A stretch of DNA of 64,000 bases from Stereum hirsutum FP-91666 SS1 (GCF_000264905.1 NW_006763146.1:186988-250987), one strand, 5' to 3'. Shown: positions 37,788 to 48,587, counted from the stretch's first letter. Program-made: numbers and translations. Notes: a model not told the origin generated them from the sequence alone.

Positions 37788-38239
37788 TGGTGCTGTCTGG
37801 TTTTTTGGACGATGTCTGCGCTCAAACCTTTCTCTTGGCTGCTTATTACTACCGCAGAGGCCCAATTTGCTCTTTTATATTGTTGTACTCTTCTCTTTCG
37901 CTTTGACACAGCCCTCTGACTTATAGCTTCAATTATTATTCGTTGTTCGAAGTGATACTCGCTCCTCGGTTTCGCTGTCTTTGGCTACGTATGGAGGTCA
38001 TCGACACCTTGAGTACGCATCTGAATCTACGAAGGCACGAAGCCGATGATGAGAATCTCAATGGAGATGGAGCTCGTATGGCGCACAGAGAAATACACAA
38101 CCGCGCTTGATACAGAAGTCAACAATACAGTGGCGAAGCGAAAGGTGTGTCCATGACTCGTCTTCAAGATCAATCGGCGTTGCGAATCAAACAAGCATCT
38201 GGCAAACATCTAGGGCCAAAATTTCGACCTAACCGTCTC
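37788..38239. other. Convergent 3' intergenic segment
   Basis: About 450 bp lies between the 3' ends of the coiled-coil gene and RRP43. It should hold both terminators. No gene was recognised. Confidence 0.5.
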
Positions 38240-39802
38240 TCAGAACTCATATATGCTCGATCCGTCTTCAAGTCTCCTCTTCGCCTCCTGTATACACTTC
38301 CCGACCACATCCGATCCCGCCAACCCCTCTCCAAGCTGCGACACCGCCAGCAGCTGCTTCGTCGACGTATTGAGCGTGATGGAGATCGTGGTATCGAGGA
38401 GGGGTTCTTCGAAGGATGTTGGGTCTGCGAGGATGTTGCTGTATCGGAGCATACCCCGTATATAAGTCGAGTAACGAGTAAGATGAAGAGAGGGCGACAG
38501 ATCAGTTGGGCTTGTGTCTGGAGAAAGGCGGTGCGAAGTAAGGGAGGGAGAGTTGTACTTACGAGTCGAACAGTCCGAATGAAAGGGATATCGGCAAGCC
38601 CTCGGATAGCTCCAAAGGACTCATAAGCTCCTTTTTGCGAGAACACGTCGTCCGCTCTGTATCTGGGTCAAAGGTCGCCTTGGGCAGAAGCGCTGTACGT
38701 CACACGAACAAAACATAATCACAATCGGTCAGTGCATACTACTCGTTGTGCTTAGGGCCAGTATCAAGGAAGAAGACGTACTGTTTTTGAGGGCGGAAAC
38801 CATAGCTACGAGCGCGGCGTCGAAGACGTTGCCGTCGTAGTTTATGCAGGTGGCATCTACGTAGAGAACCCATGCTGATTTTCCGGGTTCTATGCAGAGG
38901 GATGAAAGGGGGAGGACATTTGATCTGAACGGAGCAGCATAGTTGAATAAATCGTCAGTACAGGTATCAACCCAGAAGACGCAGATGAGAAGGTAGGCGA
39001 TGGGTCACAGAGACCTGAAACCGCGGGAGAGGACGAGATCATAAATATCTCCACAGGTGGAAAGAAGATATTCATAGGGTCTGCCACATGAGACAGCATA
39101 ACAGACGGAGCACCTCCAGAATACTTGTGGGCTTGCCCTCGACGCCACATTCTCGCGGGTAGGGACCTAAATAAAGCATACGTACGAGGTAAGAGAATCG
39201 AAAAGTCGATCAGACAATGCTTGTGCTTCGTCCGATGGTGGGCCAGGCTTGAATTTTGGGGAACATATTGGCGGTAGGTCGATGTTGGGCACTTCAGGAA
39301 GAACACCAATCACGTGATTTTAGTACACTTGCAAAAATTCAGTAAACGTATGAGGGGGGCGTTGGGCAGTCCGTAGACGGCCAATGATGTATGCTGGCGG
39401 TCGAAACAATGAGGAGCGCCATAAAGAGCACAAACCTATCCATCCTTCGTCTGGTCTGTCCAGGTCCGGTTCTGCGATCTCTGCCTTCACGCCACACACA
39501 ATCGTCGTATCACCCAGTCTCACGAGGGAAGAGCCATTAGCGGTCCCTATCGAACCTAGAGAAATAGAGTAACACGTATAGAGGATAAAACGGTCACAGT
39601 TAGCGAAGGGTCTCAAAGCCAGTGAAAGAAACGCACCGACATTGACACTCAAATCCCTCCAATCATCAAATGTTCGTCCATCTGGCCGTACAGACTCGGC
39701 GATAAACCTCTCAAGATAAATGCGTGGATGAAGTCGTTGAAATATTTTAGCATTGAGATCACCCTGTTGAGGGTCTGAGGTTGATGCTACAGGGGTGGTC
39801 AT
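38240..39802 (-). CDS. RRP43: Exosome core subunit Rrp43 (RNase PH family)
   Basis: Six exons (39802-39637, 39555-39436, 39291-39186, 38924-38782, 38692-38563, 38438-38240) total 864 nt and give 287 residues, the normal size. The product has RNase PH markers in order: RPDGRTFDDWR near residue 40, the GSSLVRLGDTTIVCGVKAEI strand pair, PNIDLPPICSP, the KSAWVLYVDATCINYDGNVFDAAL segment and ILADPTSFEEPLL. Rrp43 is one of six RNase PH-like ring subunits of the nuclear and cytoplasmic RNA exosome and is catalytically inactive in fungi. The order and the DATCINYDGN form fit Rrp43 better than Rrp42 or Rrp45. The start at 39802 gives the expected short N-terminus. Divergent from MIS12. Confidence 0.92.
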
Positions 39803-40066
39803 GGTCGTCGTCGAAAATGAAGAAGAAAACAAGAGAAAGAAAGTGTGGCGAGAGCTAAGCTAAGAGGCATGATGTGACCAGAATCACGGGAGAATGTGAC
39901 GGACGCGTCGCGTGTTTGCCGCATACGTTTCGCACAAACCATGTTGATCTCGAACCAAAACAACATTTATCCCATCCTTTGGCCTTCTCGATATACGAAC
40001 AAACCTCGGCACCTCCAGACTTTTTGATTTTCATATTGTTTTGATTAATACAAGGGAGAACACATC
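39803..40066. promoter_or_regulatory. Divergent promoter between RRP43 and MIS12
   Basis: 264 bp separate the opposed start codons. No individual element was assigned. Confidence 0.5.
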
Positions 40067-41128
40067 ATGGCGCCCGCTCCGAATCCTCTCAATTCAGCCG
40101 CCACAGTTCCATCTATACTCCTCCCAGAACTACTCGGCTTTTCGCCACACTTTATCCTCGACGGCATCATCAACGCTGCGAACCAACAAGTCCTAAGCTG
40201 TGTCGAAGCTGTCGAAACATTTATTACACGGTGGTACGAAGAACGCGACCTAGCACACCAAGCTGCCCACTCAAACCCTAACAACCCAAATTCTCCGTCC
40301 GCTTCTTCCAACGGATCGGCGGACTGGGATGGCACGGTCGAGCTGGAGCAGGGACTAGTCAGGTTTCAGACGATGTTGGAGTATCATACGGACGTCGCGT
40401 TTGACTTCTTTGAGACGTGGAGCTTGCGGAATATCTTTGCGATTCCGCCCGAGTTGGAGATTGTGGCGCCGCATCATGAAGGCTTGGACTTAGAACTAGG
40501 GGAGAGAGAACCCGGGAGGGAACTAGAGTTACTGGGGGAGATTGAGGAGCTGAGACGGAAGATCGAGAACGTATGTTTTATCATTTCCCATGCTGTCCAT
40601 AATTCGTATCAACGACGTAGCGGAACTCAATTTCACTCGCCCACACAGCAAAAGCGCGTAACACGCTTATATACCCGTGCTCTCCGTGCCGCACGCTTTC
40701 AAGCTAAACGTGCTACCACCCGTCGCGAACGTCTACAAGCCATCTACCCTCCCCACACCCTCCAATCCCTCCGCTCCCTCCCACCCGAAACCCTCAGACT
40801 CTACAACAAGATGTCTTCCCTCCCTCCCATCGACCTCAACAACACGAATGTACCCGTTCCCGACGCCGGTAAACGAGAGTGGGAGCGAGGGAAGGTGGGG
40901 TATCTGAGTTGGGCGGTGGGTCAACTGGTGGAGAGAGAGAGGGAGGAGATGGCGAAGGAGGGCGGTGCAGGTGGTGCAAGGGCGAAAATTGAAGATATGG
41001 GGGCGGGAGTAGGCGATATTGATGATGTGAAAGGATTTTTGGAGCAAATGGGGGAGGATACGGCGGGGATTGGGAGGAGCATGGAAATGTTGAGGCAGGG
41101 GCAGGAGGCGATGGACACGAGTGCGTGA
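40067..41128 (+). CDS. MIS12: Kinetochore protein Mis12/Mtw1
   Basis: Exon 40067-40570 holds the Mis12 family core: LLGFSPHFILDGIINAANQQV near the N-terminus, an LEQGLVRFQTMLEYHTDVAFDFFE helix, then the FAIPPEL segment. A second exon from 40649 to 41128 is helical (KRVTRLYTRALRAARFQAKR) and ends in a coiled-coil-like tail. Mis12 forms the MIND complex that links centromeric chromatin to the Ndc80 complex. Between the exons, 40571-40648 (78 nt) starts GTATGT and ends CACAG, and fits an intron in phase 0. Because 78 is a multiple of three and has no stop, an unspliced 353-residue product is also possible; the spliced form has 327 residues. The inserted 26 residues do not resemble the family, so splicing is preferred. 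Confidence 0.88.
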   Translation: MAPAPNPLNSAATVPSILLPELLGFSPHFILDGIINAANQQVLSCVEAVETFITRWYEERDLAHQAAHSNPNNPNSPSASSNGSADWDGTVELEQGLVRFQTMLEYHTDVAFDFFETWSLRNIFAIPPELEIVAPHHEGLDLELGEREPGRELELLGEIEELRRKIENVCFIISHAVHNSYQRRSGTQFHSPTQQKRVTRLYTRALRAARFQAKRATTRRERLQAIYPPHTLQSLRSLPPETLRLYNKMSSLPPIDLNNTNVPVPDAGKREWERGKVGYLSWAVGQLVEREREEMAKEGGAGGARAKIEDMGAGVGDIDDVKGFLEQMGEDTAGIGRSMEMLRQGQEAMDTSA

Positions 41129-41230
41129 AGGGTAGCAGTGGGTTTATATCTAGCCCTAGGGCGTCTCGCATCTTCTGATTGTTATTGTATGGTTATGTTA
41201 CACTGTACTGATACGTTCATGCCCTGCCAC

Positions 41231-41386
41231 ATTGATGCTGGTTTCGTATAACGATGGTTAGTCAGAGTTGTTCAACCGGTAGACTGCAAAAACACCATGT
41301 CTTGGCGCATCAAGGCTGTTTTCGTATAAAGATGTTTAGTCAAGAGTTCGCCAACCGGAAGACTTGCAAAAATAAAATCGGAACCA
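41231..41386. repeat. 78-bp tandem direct repeat
   Basis: Two copies, anchored by tttcgtata at 41242 and 41320, share about 60 bp, including gttagtca and aaccgg-agac. The repeat lies just past the 3' end of the first BTB gene and could overlap an additional 3' exon. Confidence 0.75.
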
Positions 41387-41396
41387 GAAGAATTAC

Positions 41397-42806
41397 TTAC
41401 AAGTCAACAGCTTCGTTAATTCGCAGTCGGTCCATATCATGAACGCTCAGTTGTCGAGTCTCAAGAGGCTCCGATGACTGCCCTTTATAGCCTGCATCAT
41501 TTCAAACTAATCAGTAAGGGCACAAACGACGAAAACAGGGCCACTCACATGATTCCCTAAGATACCTGGGCAACATATCCCAAGTCTCTTTCTGCCTCAT
41601 CCTGAAATACTCGGGCAACGCATCCCAAATTTCCTTTCTTCTCTTACTGATCTCCCCTTGTATCTTAGTCGTACAAGATGCAGCTATCTTCCCTCTCACT
41701 TTCGTCTTCGCCAGATCCTCCGAGAAATAGGCGAACGCTCCAAGAATATCCGTCTTGAGCAACCCCTTTCCAGTACCAATCCTATTCCCTCGGACCGTAT
41801 TCATATGTTCGAGGAACCTCTCCGCCTTACACGTCTCCGCCTCATGATCCGTATGCTCGAAAGGTATTTGAAGGGTACGATGTTGTTTAAGCGCTTCAAC
41901 GCCGCGGATAACTGTTGCCATGTCGGACACGGTGAGTAGATCCGAACGATGAAGGAATTCTTTTCTCCAACGCCGTTGCTCCTCGTCCGTCTTCGGCCGA
42001 TGCCAGTCATTGTTCAGGTATATACAAGCAAGACGGTAGAACGCGCTGGGTAAGATGCTCGGGATATCGTATTGCTTGGCGAGGCGGATGGCGGAACATG
42101 GTTCGGGGAAGTGATGCCGGATGATGAATACTTCGCCTTCACTATTGCTTGAGTCGGCTTCAGGTGGCGTCCTCCATTTCAGGGCGTCGTACATATCGCG
42201 TACGGACTTTATGCGTTTCTCGAGGAGGTCCCATTCGAAAAGAGACTGTGGCCAGTCGGACTCGAGACGCTCGATTATGGTGTTGCGGATGTGGTCCACT
42301 TGGTATTTTGAGGACATTGAGAGGATGGGCGTGACGGAGTCGGGAGTTCGTGGGTCGAGAGGGGGATGCGGGAGTTGGCTATATGCATGCAAACGATGAG
42401 CACTCGTCAGTATTGAATCAAATCGAGAGTGATAGTTCTCGTGACTAGCGAGATTTTGCATAGCGAGAAATCCGGGGGCTCACAATCCGTGGTATAGCGC
42501 CATGAGCAGCACTTCCAGATCACGAGTGGTGTCATGCATGAACACGAGAGGAGCTCCGTCGTATTCGGCATCGATACTTCCAGCGTCGCTGGAGTCTGCA
42601 GAAAGTGCAAGCATATCACTAAAGACAGGAGAGTGTATGGCCAGCACTGATTTATGGACGCGGAATACCAGACGCCGTTCGAGTTCAAAATTTCCAGGTG
42701 CAGACGAATCGGAGTTCGATTCGTCAGATACTAGAGCAGAGGTTAGACAGATGTTGCCGTCGGGGAGGTATAGGCAATCATGTCGTTCAAAGTTGATGGG
42801 TAGCAT
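41397..42806 (-). CDS. BTB/POZ domain protein A
   Basis: Exons 42806-42484, 42378-41549 and 41491-41397 total 1248 nt and give 415 residues. Exon 1 encodes the BTB core: HDCLYLPDGNICL, then FRVHKSVLAIHSPVFSDML and a DLEVLLMALYHG end. Exon 2 begins after a phase-2 intron and carries the agaricomycete BTB-associated region: SSKYQVDHIRNTIIERLESDWP and AIRLAKQYDIPSILPSAFYRLA. BTB proteins commonly act as CUL3 ubiquitin-ligase adaptors or as dimerising scaffolds; this one has no known partner. The last exon is predicted from a good acceptor; its TAA overlaps a perfect GTAAGT donor, so a further exon is possible. A longer start at 42902 is also open. Tandem paralogue of protein B. Confidence 0.8.
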
Positions 42807-42911
42807 AGCAGCGACGTCTCCGCCCCCAGGAAGCTTGAGCTTCCTTGAAGTACGAGTTCGAGAGCAGAAGGAAGGAGGTGCTAGGTTGATGCCCATATGC
42901 ATGGCAAGACT

Positions 42912-42939
42912 GGCACGCGTGGCGTGCCGTGCCGTGGCG
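42912..42939. promoter_or_regulatory. GTGGC palindrome upstream of BTB gene A
   Basis: A perfect 7-bp inverted repeat, GGCACGC-gtg-GCGTGCC (42912-42928), is followed by a second GTGGCG at 42934. It lies 106-133 bp upstream of the chosen start codon. Confidence 0.4.
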
Positions 42940-43185
42940 GAGTTCGAATGTACTTACATCTGTGGCGGGACAAGGTACTCAAGGCGCGTACGGCGCAGCT
43001 TAGACGATCAAAACTGAGCTGAGGATCGTAAGTGCACACTCTATGGACTAGACATGACTATGCAGGTAAATATCGAAACATAAAATAAATAAATAAATCT
43101 CAAACAACGGACTCCACTATCGAAAGGTTGGGAAGCGAAACAAAGAGCGCAACTCGAGGTGATCTTAGATCGAGGAATCTCGTCA
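42940..43185. other. Intergenic between BTB genes A and B
   Basis: It holds the promoter of A and the 3' end of B. An AAAT microsatellite lies at 43083-43098. The stretch near 43010-43100 resembles 44570-44640, upstream of gene B. Confidence 0.5.
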
Positions 43186-44388
43186 TTAAGCTAGGAAGAT
43201 ATAATCTCGTAAGTTCAATAACCAAAAAAACAGCCCCACACGAAGATAATGTGAATACATACCAGTATCCGGAAGCTCGAACCATCCCTTCAGCTGTTCC
43301 CAGAGAACTTCTTTACCACCTTCGATGTAAACCACCATCTGATTCGCGCACGATCTGCAGCAATCGACATCTGTGCCTTCCTCGTACTGCACGACAATAT
43401 CGCACATATGACGTAGAGGATTATCTAGCTCTTCTAGAGGCGGTATGGTAACTAGAATGCCACGAATGATTTGTGTGTTGCATGGTGGATTGCATGGACA
43501 ATGTGTTCCGTATGCATATGATCCACGCAGATTCATCGCATGTTTGCCTCGTTGGTAACACAACCAGTCTTCCGCAGATAAAAAGGACCACCGCGCGGTA
43601 CGCTGGGTGCGCTCCAGCTCTATGGGACCCCCATCCTCCGGAACAACACGCATCTTGTCCCAATCGTCCAGAATACTGAGGGAGGCGAGGTGATAGAATG
43701 CAGAGGGCAAGATAGAGGGGATATCATACTCGCGCGCGAGCCGAATAGCAGATGCCGGCTCAGGCAGGTGGTCGTCAAGATAGTACGGTGGAGTATCATC
43801 GTCGACATCGCAGCGCGCGGAGCGGAGACAGTGAAAGTATTGCGCTTGAATACGAGCGTCGAGTTTTTCCCAGACATAAAAATCTGTCGGCCAGTCAGCC
43901 TCAACGTGTTGAATGACACGTAGACGGAGAGCGTCGGCTTGATACTTGGTCGCCATCTTGAGGACTGATTGAACTTTGAAGGGCATGTTGGGGTCAAGCG
44001 CCGCAGGTAGTTCCCTGTTACATAGTGGGAACGATGTGTCGGAACCATAACAAGAATCTGTACTCGAAGAGACGTGTACTCACAATCCACAATACATGGC
44101 CTTTAGAAAGCACTCAAGTTCAGAGACGGTATCCTGCATCTTGACCAGTGGTACCCCTTCATGCATCTCGTTATCGGCCGTTCCAAGTGACTCGAACATG
44201 TCCTTGAAGACCGAGGAGTGCAAGGAGAGCACGGACATGTGAACGCGGAAGAGCAAGACGCCGCCGTGCTGAAGCTCGGTGCCATCAACAGGCTGCGATA
44301 CTGGCAATGTAGATTTGGTGTCCGTCGCGAGGATGATGTTTCCATCAGGAAAGTAAAGACTGTCATGATGCTGTCGGGTTAAGTCCAT
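43186..44388 (-). CDS. BTB/POZ domain protein B
   Basis: Exon 1 (44388-44084) encodes the BTB core (HHDSLYFPDGNIILAT, FRVHMSVLSLHSSVFKDMF). A phase-2 intron with the same position as in protein A follows, then exon 2 from 44014: MATKYQADALRLRVIQHVEADWP, ASAIRLAREYDIPSILPSAFYHLA. Read to the stop at 43186 the product has 377 residues. A GTATGT donor at 43262 could instead lead to another 3' exon, so the C-terminus is uncertain. The C-terminal half has two cysteine groups (HCPCNPPC and CCRSC) that could bind metal. The likely role is a ubiquitin-ligase adaptor or scaffold, by family only. The start is the first ATG before the conserved core. Confidence 0.78.
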
Positions 44389-44521
44389 GGCGTGTTGCAG
44401 TCGAAGAGATGAGAACGAAAATCTATAGCGCGATGGAAGGACAGAGAAAAGTTGAACAACACGCTCTGACCCTGACGCGCGTGACGCGTCGCGTCGCGTA
44501 CAAGCGCGTACATAGCGAGGT

Positions 44522-44541
44522 GCCACACCAAGGAGTGTGGC
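44522..44541. promoter_or_regulatory. GCCACAC-N6-GTGTGGC palindrome upstream of BTB gene B
   Basis: Perfect 7-bp arms with a 6-bp spacer lie about 135 bp upstream of the start codon. The segment just downstream (44483-44512) is rich in GCG/CGC. Confidence 0.45.
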
Positions 44542-44653
44542 GCAGGTTGAGAGTAGAAATAGATCGACAGACCTAGCCTGAGCATCGTTGGTATCGCACA
44601 ATAGACTCGACTTGACTATGTAGGTACTTATTTAAACATGGAATAAACAGAAC

Positions 44654-46288
44654 TCAAATACCGAACTGGGTACCAGAATGGCCTGAAACAATTCTGACGT
44701 CGCGAACCACTCTCTTGAGTCGATCGAACACCACTGCATCTTCCTCAGTACCAATCATCTCGTCCAGAGCACCAAGCTCATCTTCTATAATCAGCTCCTC
44801 AATAGCACATTCTGAAAGCCTGCGCCACTCCATGTCCCTCGCCATTTTCTTCAGAAACCCTACCACCAAACGTTCACGAGCACGATAGATCTTGATGTGC
44901 GAGAGAAGTAGGGTGTGCAGCACGGGAAATATGGGACGTTTTATTTTGGCAGCTGCCGGGTCAGAGTCTGACTCTCGTCGTCGTCGGGGCTCAAATTGCA
45001 GGTTCTCGTGCTCTATCGGGCGGGATATATCCAGAGGAATGAGGCTCTCGGCGTCCGATCGAAGGTCCGGTTCATCGCCGAGGAGGTTACGCAGCTCAAG
45101 GTGACTGACGTTACGCATCCTCCAAAAAAGGGCGCTCCAGACATCGTCTGTGAAGAGAGCTGGTCCGCACCCTGAGAAATCGAGGAAAAGGCTGGTGATG
45201 CGGTGTCTTGGGAGATGTTGAAATAGCGCCGTCAAGAAGGGAATTATATCATCCATGTGCGATTCTAGAGTGAAGACATTGTGCAATTTTGGCTCAGACC
45301 GCCCGGCGACGGGCATGAACGCTGAAAGTGAAATTCTGAGAATGACGTTCTGTCGTGTGACGCGAAGTTCGAGAGGAAGATTGGCGTATGAGGGGGTGTC
45401 CATACGCGCAGCTAGGATGGGTATGACTTCAAAATGGTGTAGATCGGCGTCGAACAAAGGATGACAGATGAGCTTTAGAGTAGTTGTGGGGGGGATTGCT
45501 ACTCGCTCCAGAACCTGCAGCATATCGGGGATGTCCCCACATAGGGAAAGGACCTTCAACTGGAGCAATTCCACGACTGGATCGACGCTACGAAGGCGTG
45601 AAGAGGAGGCCGAAGGAATGGCATGCGCGATAGTCAGCTCTTCGAGTATCGGTGTCCTCCTTAGGAGTCCTTCGAACTGGGATACGGATGGAGTGGTTTC
45701 GGATATTTGGACATGAATGGTGAGGAGGATCAAGTTGTGATGAAAGATAGGAGAATCCCAAGGAATGCTACAGTGTGAGAGATAGATTTCCTGAAGCCTG
45801 GGTGCGTGAGAGGCGAAGATGTTCGAGGGAAGAGCGAGGGAATTGTCGGGTCTGACGCCGAAAACATCGTAGTGAATTATTTTTAGCGTCTCTAAGGACG
45901 GTGCGGGCGCGCTAAGGTATTCGAGGAGTTGCTCCTGACCACGAAGATCGATAACACGAATACTCTGCAGGTTATCAGGCAACGCCAGATAACGGTCGAG
46001 GAAGTCGTCCCAGGGTAAGGTGGACCAAGAGCTGTGATGGATTTCGACGGTTGCAGAGCGAGAACGTCTCAGCATCTCCTCTGCCCATTTCGTGCCCATA
46101 TCCGTACGGATCGTCGTCCAGAGGGTCGCGCTCTCGAGCGCGATGTGGCGCCACAATTGACACACATGGGTGACCGTCTGAACCCACCCGAGATAGCGAC
46201 TCATAGGTTTATCAATCAGAGTGGCCCACGAAAAGATCTGAAGTAAAACTTCTGGTGGAACTCGATCTATGGGAGTAAGTTGATTCAT
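44654..46288 (-). CDS. F-box protein, LRR-like type
   Basis: A single exon encodes 544 residues. The F-box begins almost at the N-terminus (VPPEVLLQIFSWATL, then WVQTVTHVCQLWRHIALESATLW). The following leucine-rich part has the same landmarks as its two relatives (APSLETLKI, APRLQEIYLSHCSIPWDSP). It lacks the 30-40 residue N-terminal helix found in the other two, so the N-terminus may be truncated or an upstream exon missed; no in-frame upstream ATG is open. The expected role is an SCF substrate receptor, target unknown. It lies between BTB genes B and C on the same strand, with no gene in the gaps. Confidence 0.82.
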   Translation of the reverse strand: MNQLTPIDRVPPEVLLQIFSWATLIDKPMSRYLGWVQTVTHVCQLWRHIALESATLWTTIRTDMGTKWAEEMLRRSRSATVEIHHSSWSTLPWDDFLDRYLALPDNLQSIRVIDLRGQEQLLEYLSAPAPSLETLKIIHYDVFGVRPDNSLALPSNIFASHAPRLQEIYLSHCSIPWDSPIFHHNLILLTIHVQISETTPSVSQFEGLLRRTPILEELTIAHAIPSASSSRLRSVDPVVELLQLKVLSLCGDIPDMLQVLERVAIPPTTTLKLICHPLFDADLHHFEVIPILAARMDTPSYANLPLELRVTRQNVILRISLSAFMPVAGRSEPKLHNVFTLESHMDDIIPFLTALFQHLPRHRITSLFLDFSGCGPALFTDDVWSALFWRMRNVSHLELRNLLGDEPDLRSDAESLIPLDISRPIEHENLQFEPRRRRESDSDPAAAKIKRPIFPVLHTLLLSHIKIYRARERLVVGFLKKMARDMEWRRLSECAIEELIIEDELGALDEMIGTEEDAVVFDRLKRVVRDVRIVSGHSGTQFGI

Positions 46289-46948
46289 GGCGAGAAGATG
46301 GCCTGGATCTGCTGTCAGACGAGCGAGTAGAAGATTGACTTAGTGGTTGTTTTACGCGTTGACAACATATCCGGAATTTGAAAGCTGCCAAGGACGTACA
46401 TGGAAATCACCACTGCGATGCCAACTACGAGACGTACGTACAGTCTCTTCGACGACCACGTAGGAAGGAGAACAAGGACAGATCTCGACTTGATCTCGAC
46501 GGACAAAAAGCTGAACACGTGTCAAATACGACCAAACACACGCGCCACGCCACGGTGGCGGCGAAACGTCTAAGTAGTTGAACATCTTGACCAGACCAGT
46601 ACTACTACTAGTATAGCACATCATCCATCAGAAGAGCCAATAAATATTCGTCGCAATGCACTCAGAAATGGACCACATATTCGTGGAGAAGATGCAAGAC
46701 AGTTCACATTTCGCGAATTATATACATTCATTATCCCAAACAGTTGTCGACTCTTCCTCTCACTTCATCAAACTGACACTGAAAACGCAGTCGATATAGT
46801 CAATAATAAGATATGGGAAGGTATAAGAAGACAAAATCGCGTCAAATCATTGTCCAAAGAACTCAGACTCAGGCTAGCTTCTACTTACTAAATAATATCG
46901 CCACCAGTAAGCAACGGGCAAACGTGGAGTCCTCGTTTCGGCAGAATA
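46289..46948. other. Intergenic, 0.66 kb
   Basis: It contains the F-box promoter, the palindrome at 46548-46560 and the 3' region of BTB gene C. No gene was recognised. Confidence 0.5.
46548..46560. promoter_or_regulatory. CGCCAC-g-GTGGCG palindrome upstream of the F-box gene
   Basis: Perfect 6-bp arms around a 1-nt centre, 260 bp upstream of the start codon, with an extra CGCCAC immediately to the left (46543-46548). Confidence 0.45.
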
Positions 46949-48365
46949 TCAATCGTCGTCCGAGAGTTTATTGGCATCGGCATTTAAGGCGTCGTCGGTT
47001 TCGTACTCAGTGTCTTCAGGATCTTCATTCTGAGGGAGTTCAGACTGAGGTATCGTTGGTTCGATCAGTAAATTTGATGAAGCAAAGACATGAGACAGGA
47101 GGAGTCCTCTCACCGGCATACGGAGCGAAGAAAGTCCAAATAGTGCTCTGAACGAATCCCAAAGGTCCTGGATGGCCGCTTCTTTTGCCGTATGAAGTAT
47201 ACTCTCGCACGCTTTGCAAGGCCGATAATATCCGTCCAGATAAGAATACGACCACAACTCGTCTCCAAATTTGCGTAGACACTTGAGCGGATCCACCTCG
47301 ATTTCGTGCGCTCTCATCTCGAATATCTTCGGAAGACGAACAATCTTCGCCCGCTTCCCACTAGCTTTCATCTCCTCCTTACACTCCTTACAGTGCCGCT
47401 TGAGCATGCGCCTGTTCCAGTCGTCGATGATATGGGCCATATTCTCGAAAACCTCTACGTCTTCTGCCGTCAATGATGGCCACCTAGATTGGACTTTGGA
47501 AGGATCCCATGTGCGTTTCCAATAGGACTTGCTGTGATCGATCGGAGGACTGGAAGGTCTACAGGACCCTGTTTTGCGAGCAGCCATTTTGCGATAAATT
47601 TTGAGGTAAAATTTTACATGTTCTTCCCGATACGGTCGTTCTTGACAATAAAGACTGTAGAAAGCGGCGGGGAGGATCGAGGGAACGCTGTGGTCGCGAG
47701 CAAACCGTATGAATGTCGGCGCGGATGGCGCAGCGAAGTCTGCCCACGTCGCCGGTGGGGCTTTCGGCGTAGGTGGCTCGGGAAGCCGGCGGCGGGGTGT
47801 CCAACGGGGCTTCTGCGGTTCTTCAAATTCGGCGTGTTTTTCGCTAATGGGGGCATCGAGCTTCAACCACGCAGCGGTAGTCGTTGGCCAATCACATTCA
47901 AGGAGCTGCACAATATGCGCACGAAGTCGCTCGAACTTGTACTTCGTCGCCATTGAGAGTACAGGTCCAATGGTGTCCAGCGCCTCTGCACCAAGCTTGA
48001 CGGGAAGCTCACTGTAATGATATTTCTGTCTCGGGCTACTTTGGTGACAAATACAAACTGGAATTGACTTACAATCCGTGAAGCAACGCATTCAATAGGC
48101 TCTCGACATCCGAGGCAGAGTCGGGCATGAAGATAGCGGCAGCACCATCGTATTTTTCATCTGAATTGGTGGACTGGATAGTTGACCGTATCATTTCCGA
48201 AAAGGGCATAGACCATAGAGAGAGGGTTGACGTGTCTAGTCGGAAGGCGACGTAGCCTGAGTTGACGGAGTCATTGTCTTTCGATTTAGACGCTAAAAGA
48301 ACGACGTCGCCACCAGCAGCGTAGAATGATTCATGGCGTTTAATGTTCGAGACGTCGATAGACAT
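46949..48365 (-). CDS. BTB/POZ domain protein C
   Basis: Exons 48365-48073, 48011-47114 and 47044-46949 total 1287 nt and give 428 residues. The BTB part starts MSIDVSNIKRHESFY and ends at the conserved HGL before a phase-2 intron. Exon 2 has MATKYKFERLRAHIVQLLECDWP, a Pro-rich insertion, and PTFIRFARDHSVPSILPAAFYSLY. The second half contains CKEC and CKAC cysteine pairs about 75 residues apart, a possible metal site. The last exon is acidic. The last intron (69 nt) is in frame without stop codons, so a retained form is possible. It is the closest relative of protein D; the shared N-terminus MSID-S-IKRH supports the chosen start. Confidence 0.82.
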
Positions 48366-48461
48366 AATAATGCCGCAATACAAGTCGTGGCTTGCTGCGT
48401 CGAAACGTAGATGACGGTCAAGACGAAGAAGTAGAACCGCGCCACAAACCTTAGACTCGGC

Positions 48462-48479
48462 GCCACACGGAAATGTGGC
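48462..48479. promoter_or_regulatory. GCCACA-N6-TGTGGC palindrome between BTB gene C and the proline-rich gene
   Basis: Perfect 6-bp arms with a 6-bp spacer, 97 bp upstream of BTB gene C and 109 bp upstream of the divergent gene at 48588. A further GCGCCACA lies at 48440-48447. Confidence 0.45.
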
Positions 48480-48587
48480 TTACGTCAGAACGCCCTTCCT
48501 CCGAGATATTGAATGCCGTGGAGGCGCACAGCCCTTCACCGTCTACCACGACCTGCTCATCGTTCTGTACGACGTCGACGACGTCCC

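Noticed and set aside
40733..41171. Pro-rich minus-strand open frames opposite MIS12
   Set aside because: Antisense shadows of a charged helical coding sequence, without motifs.
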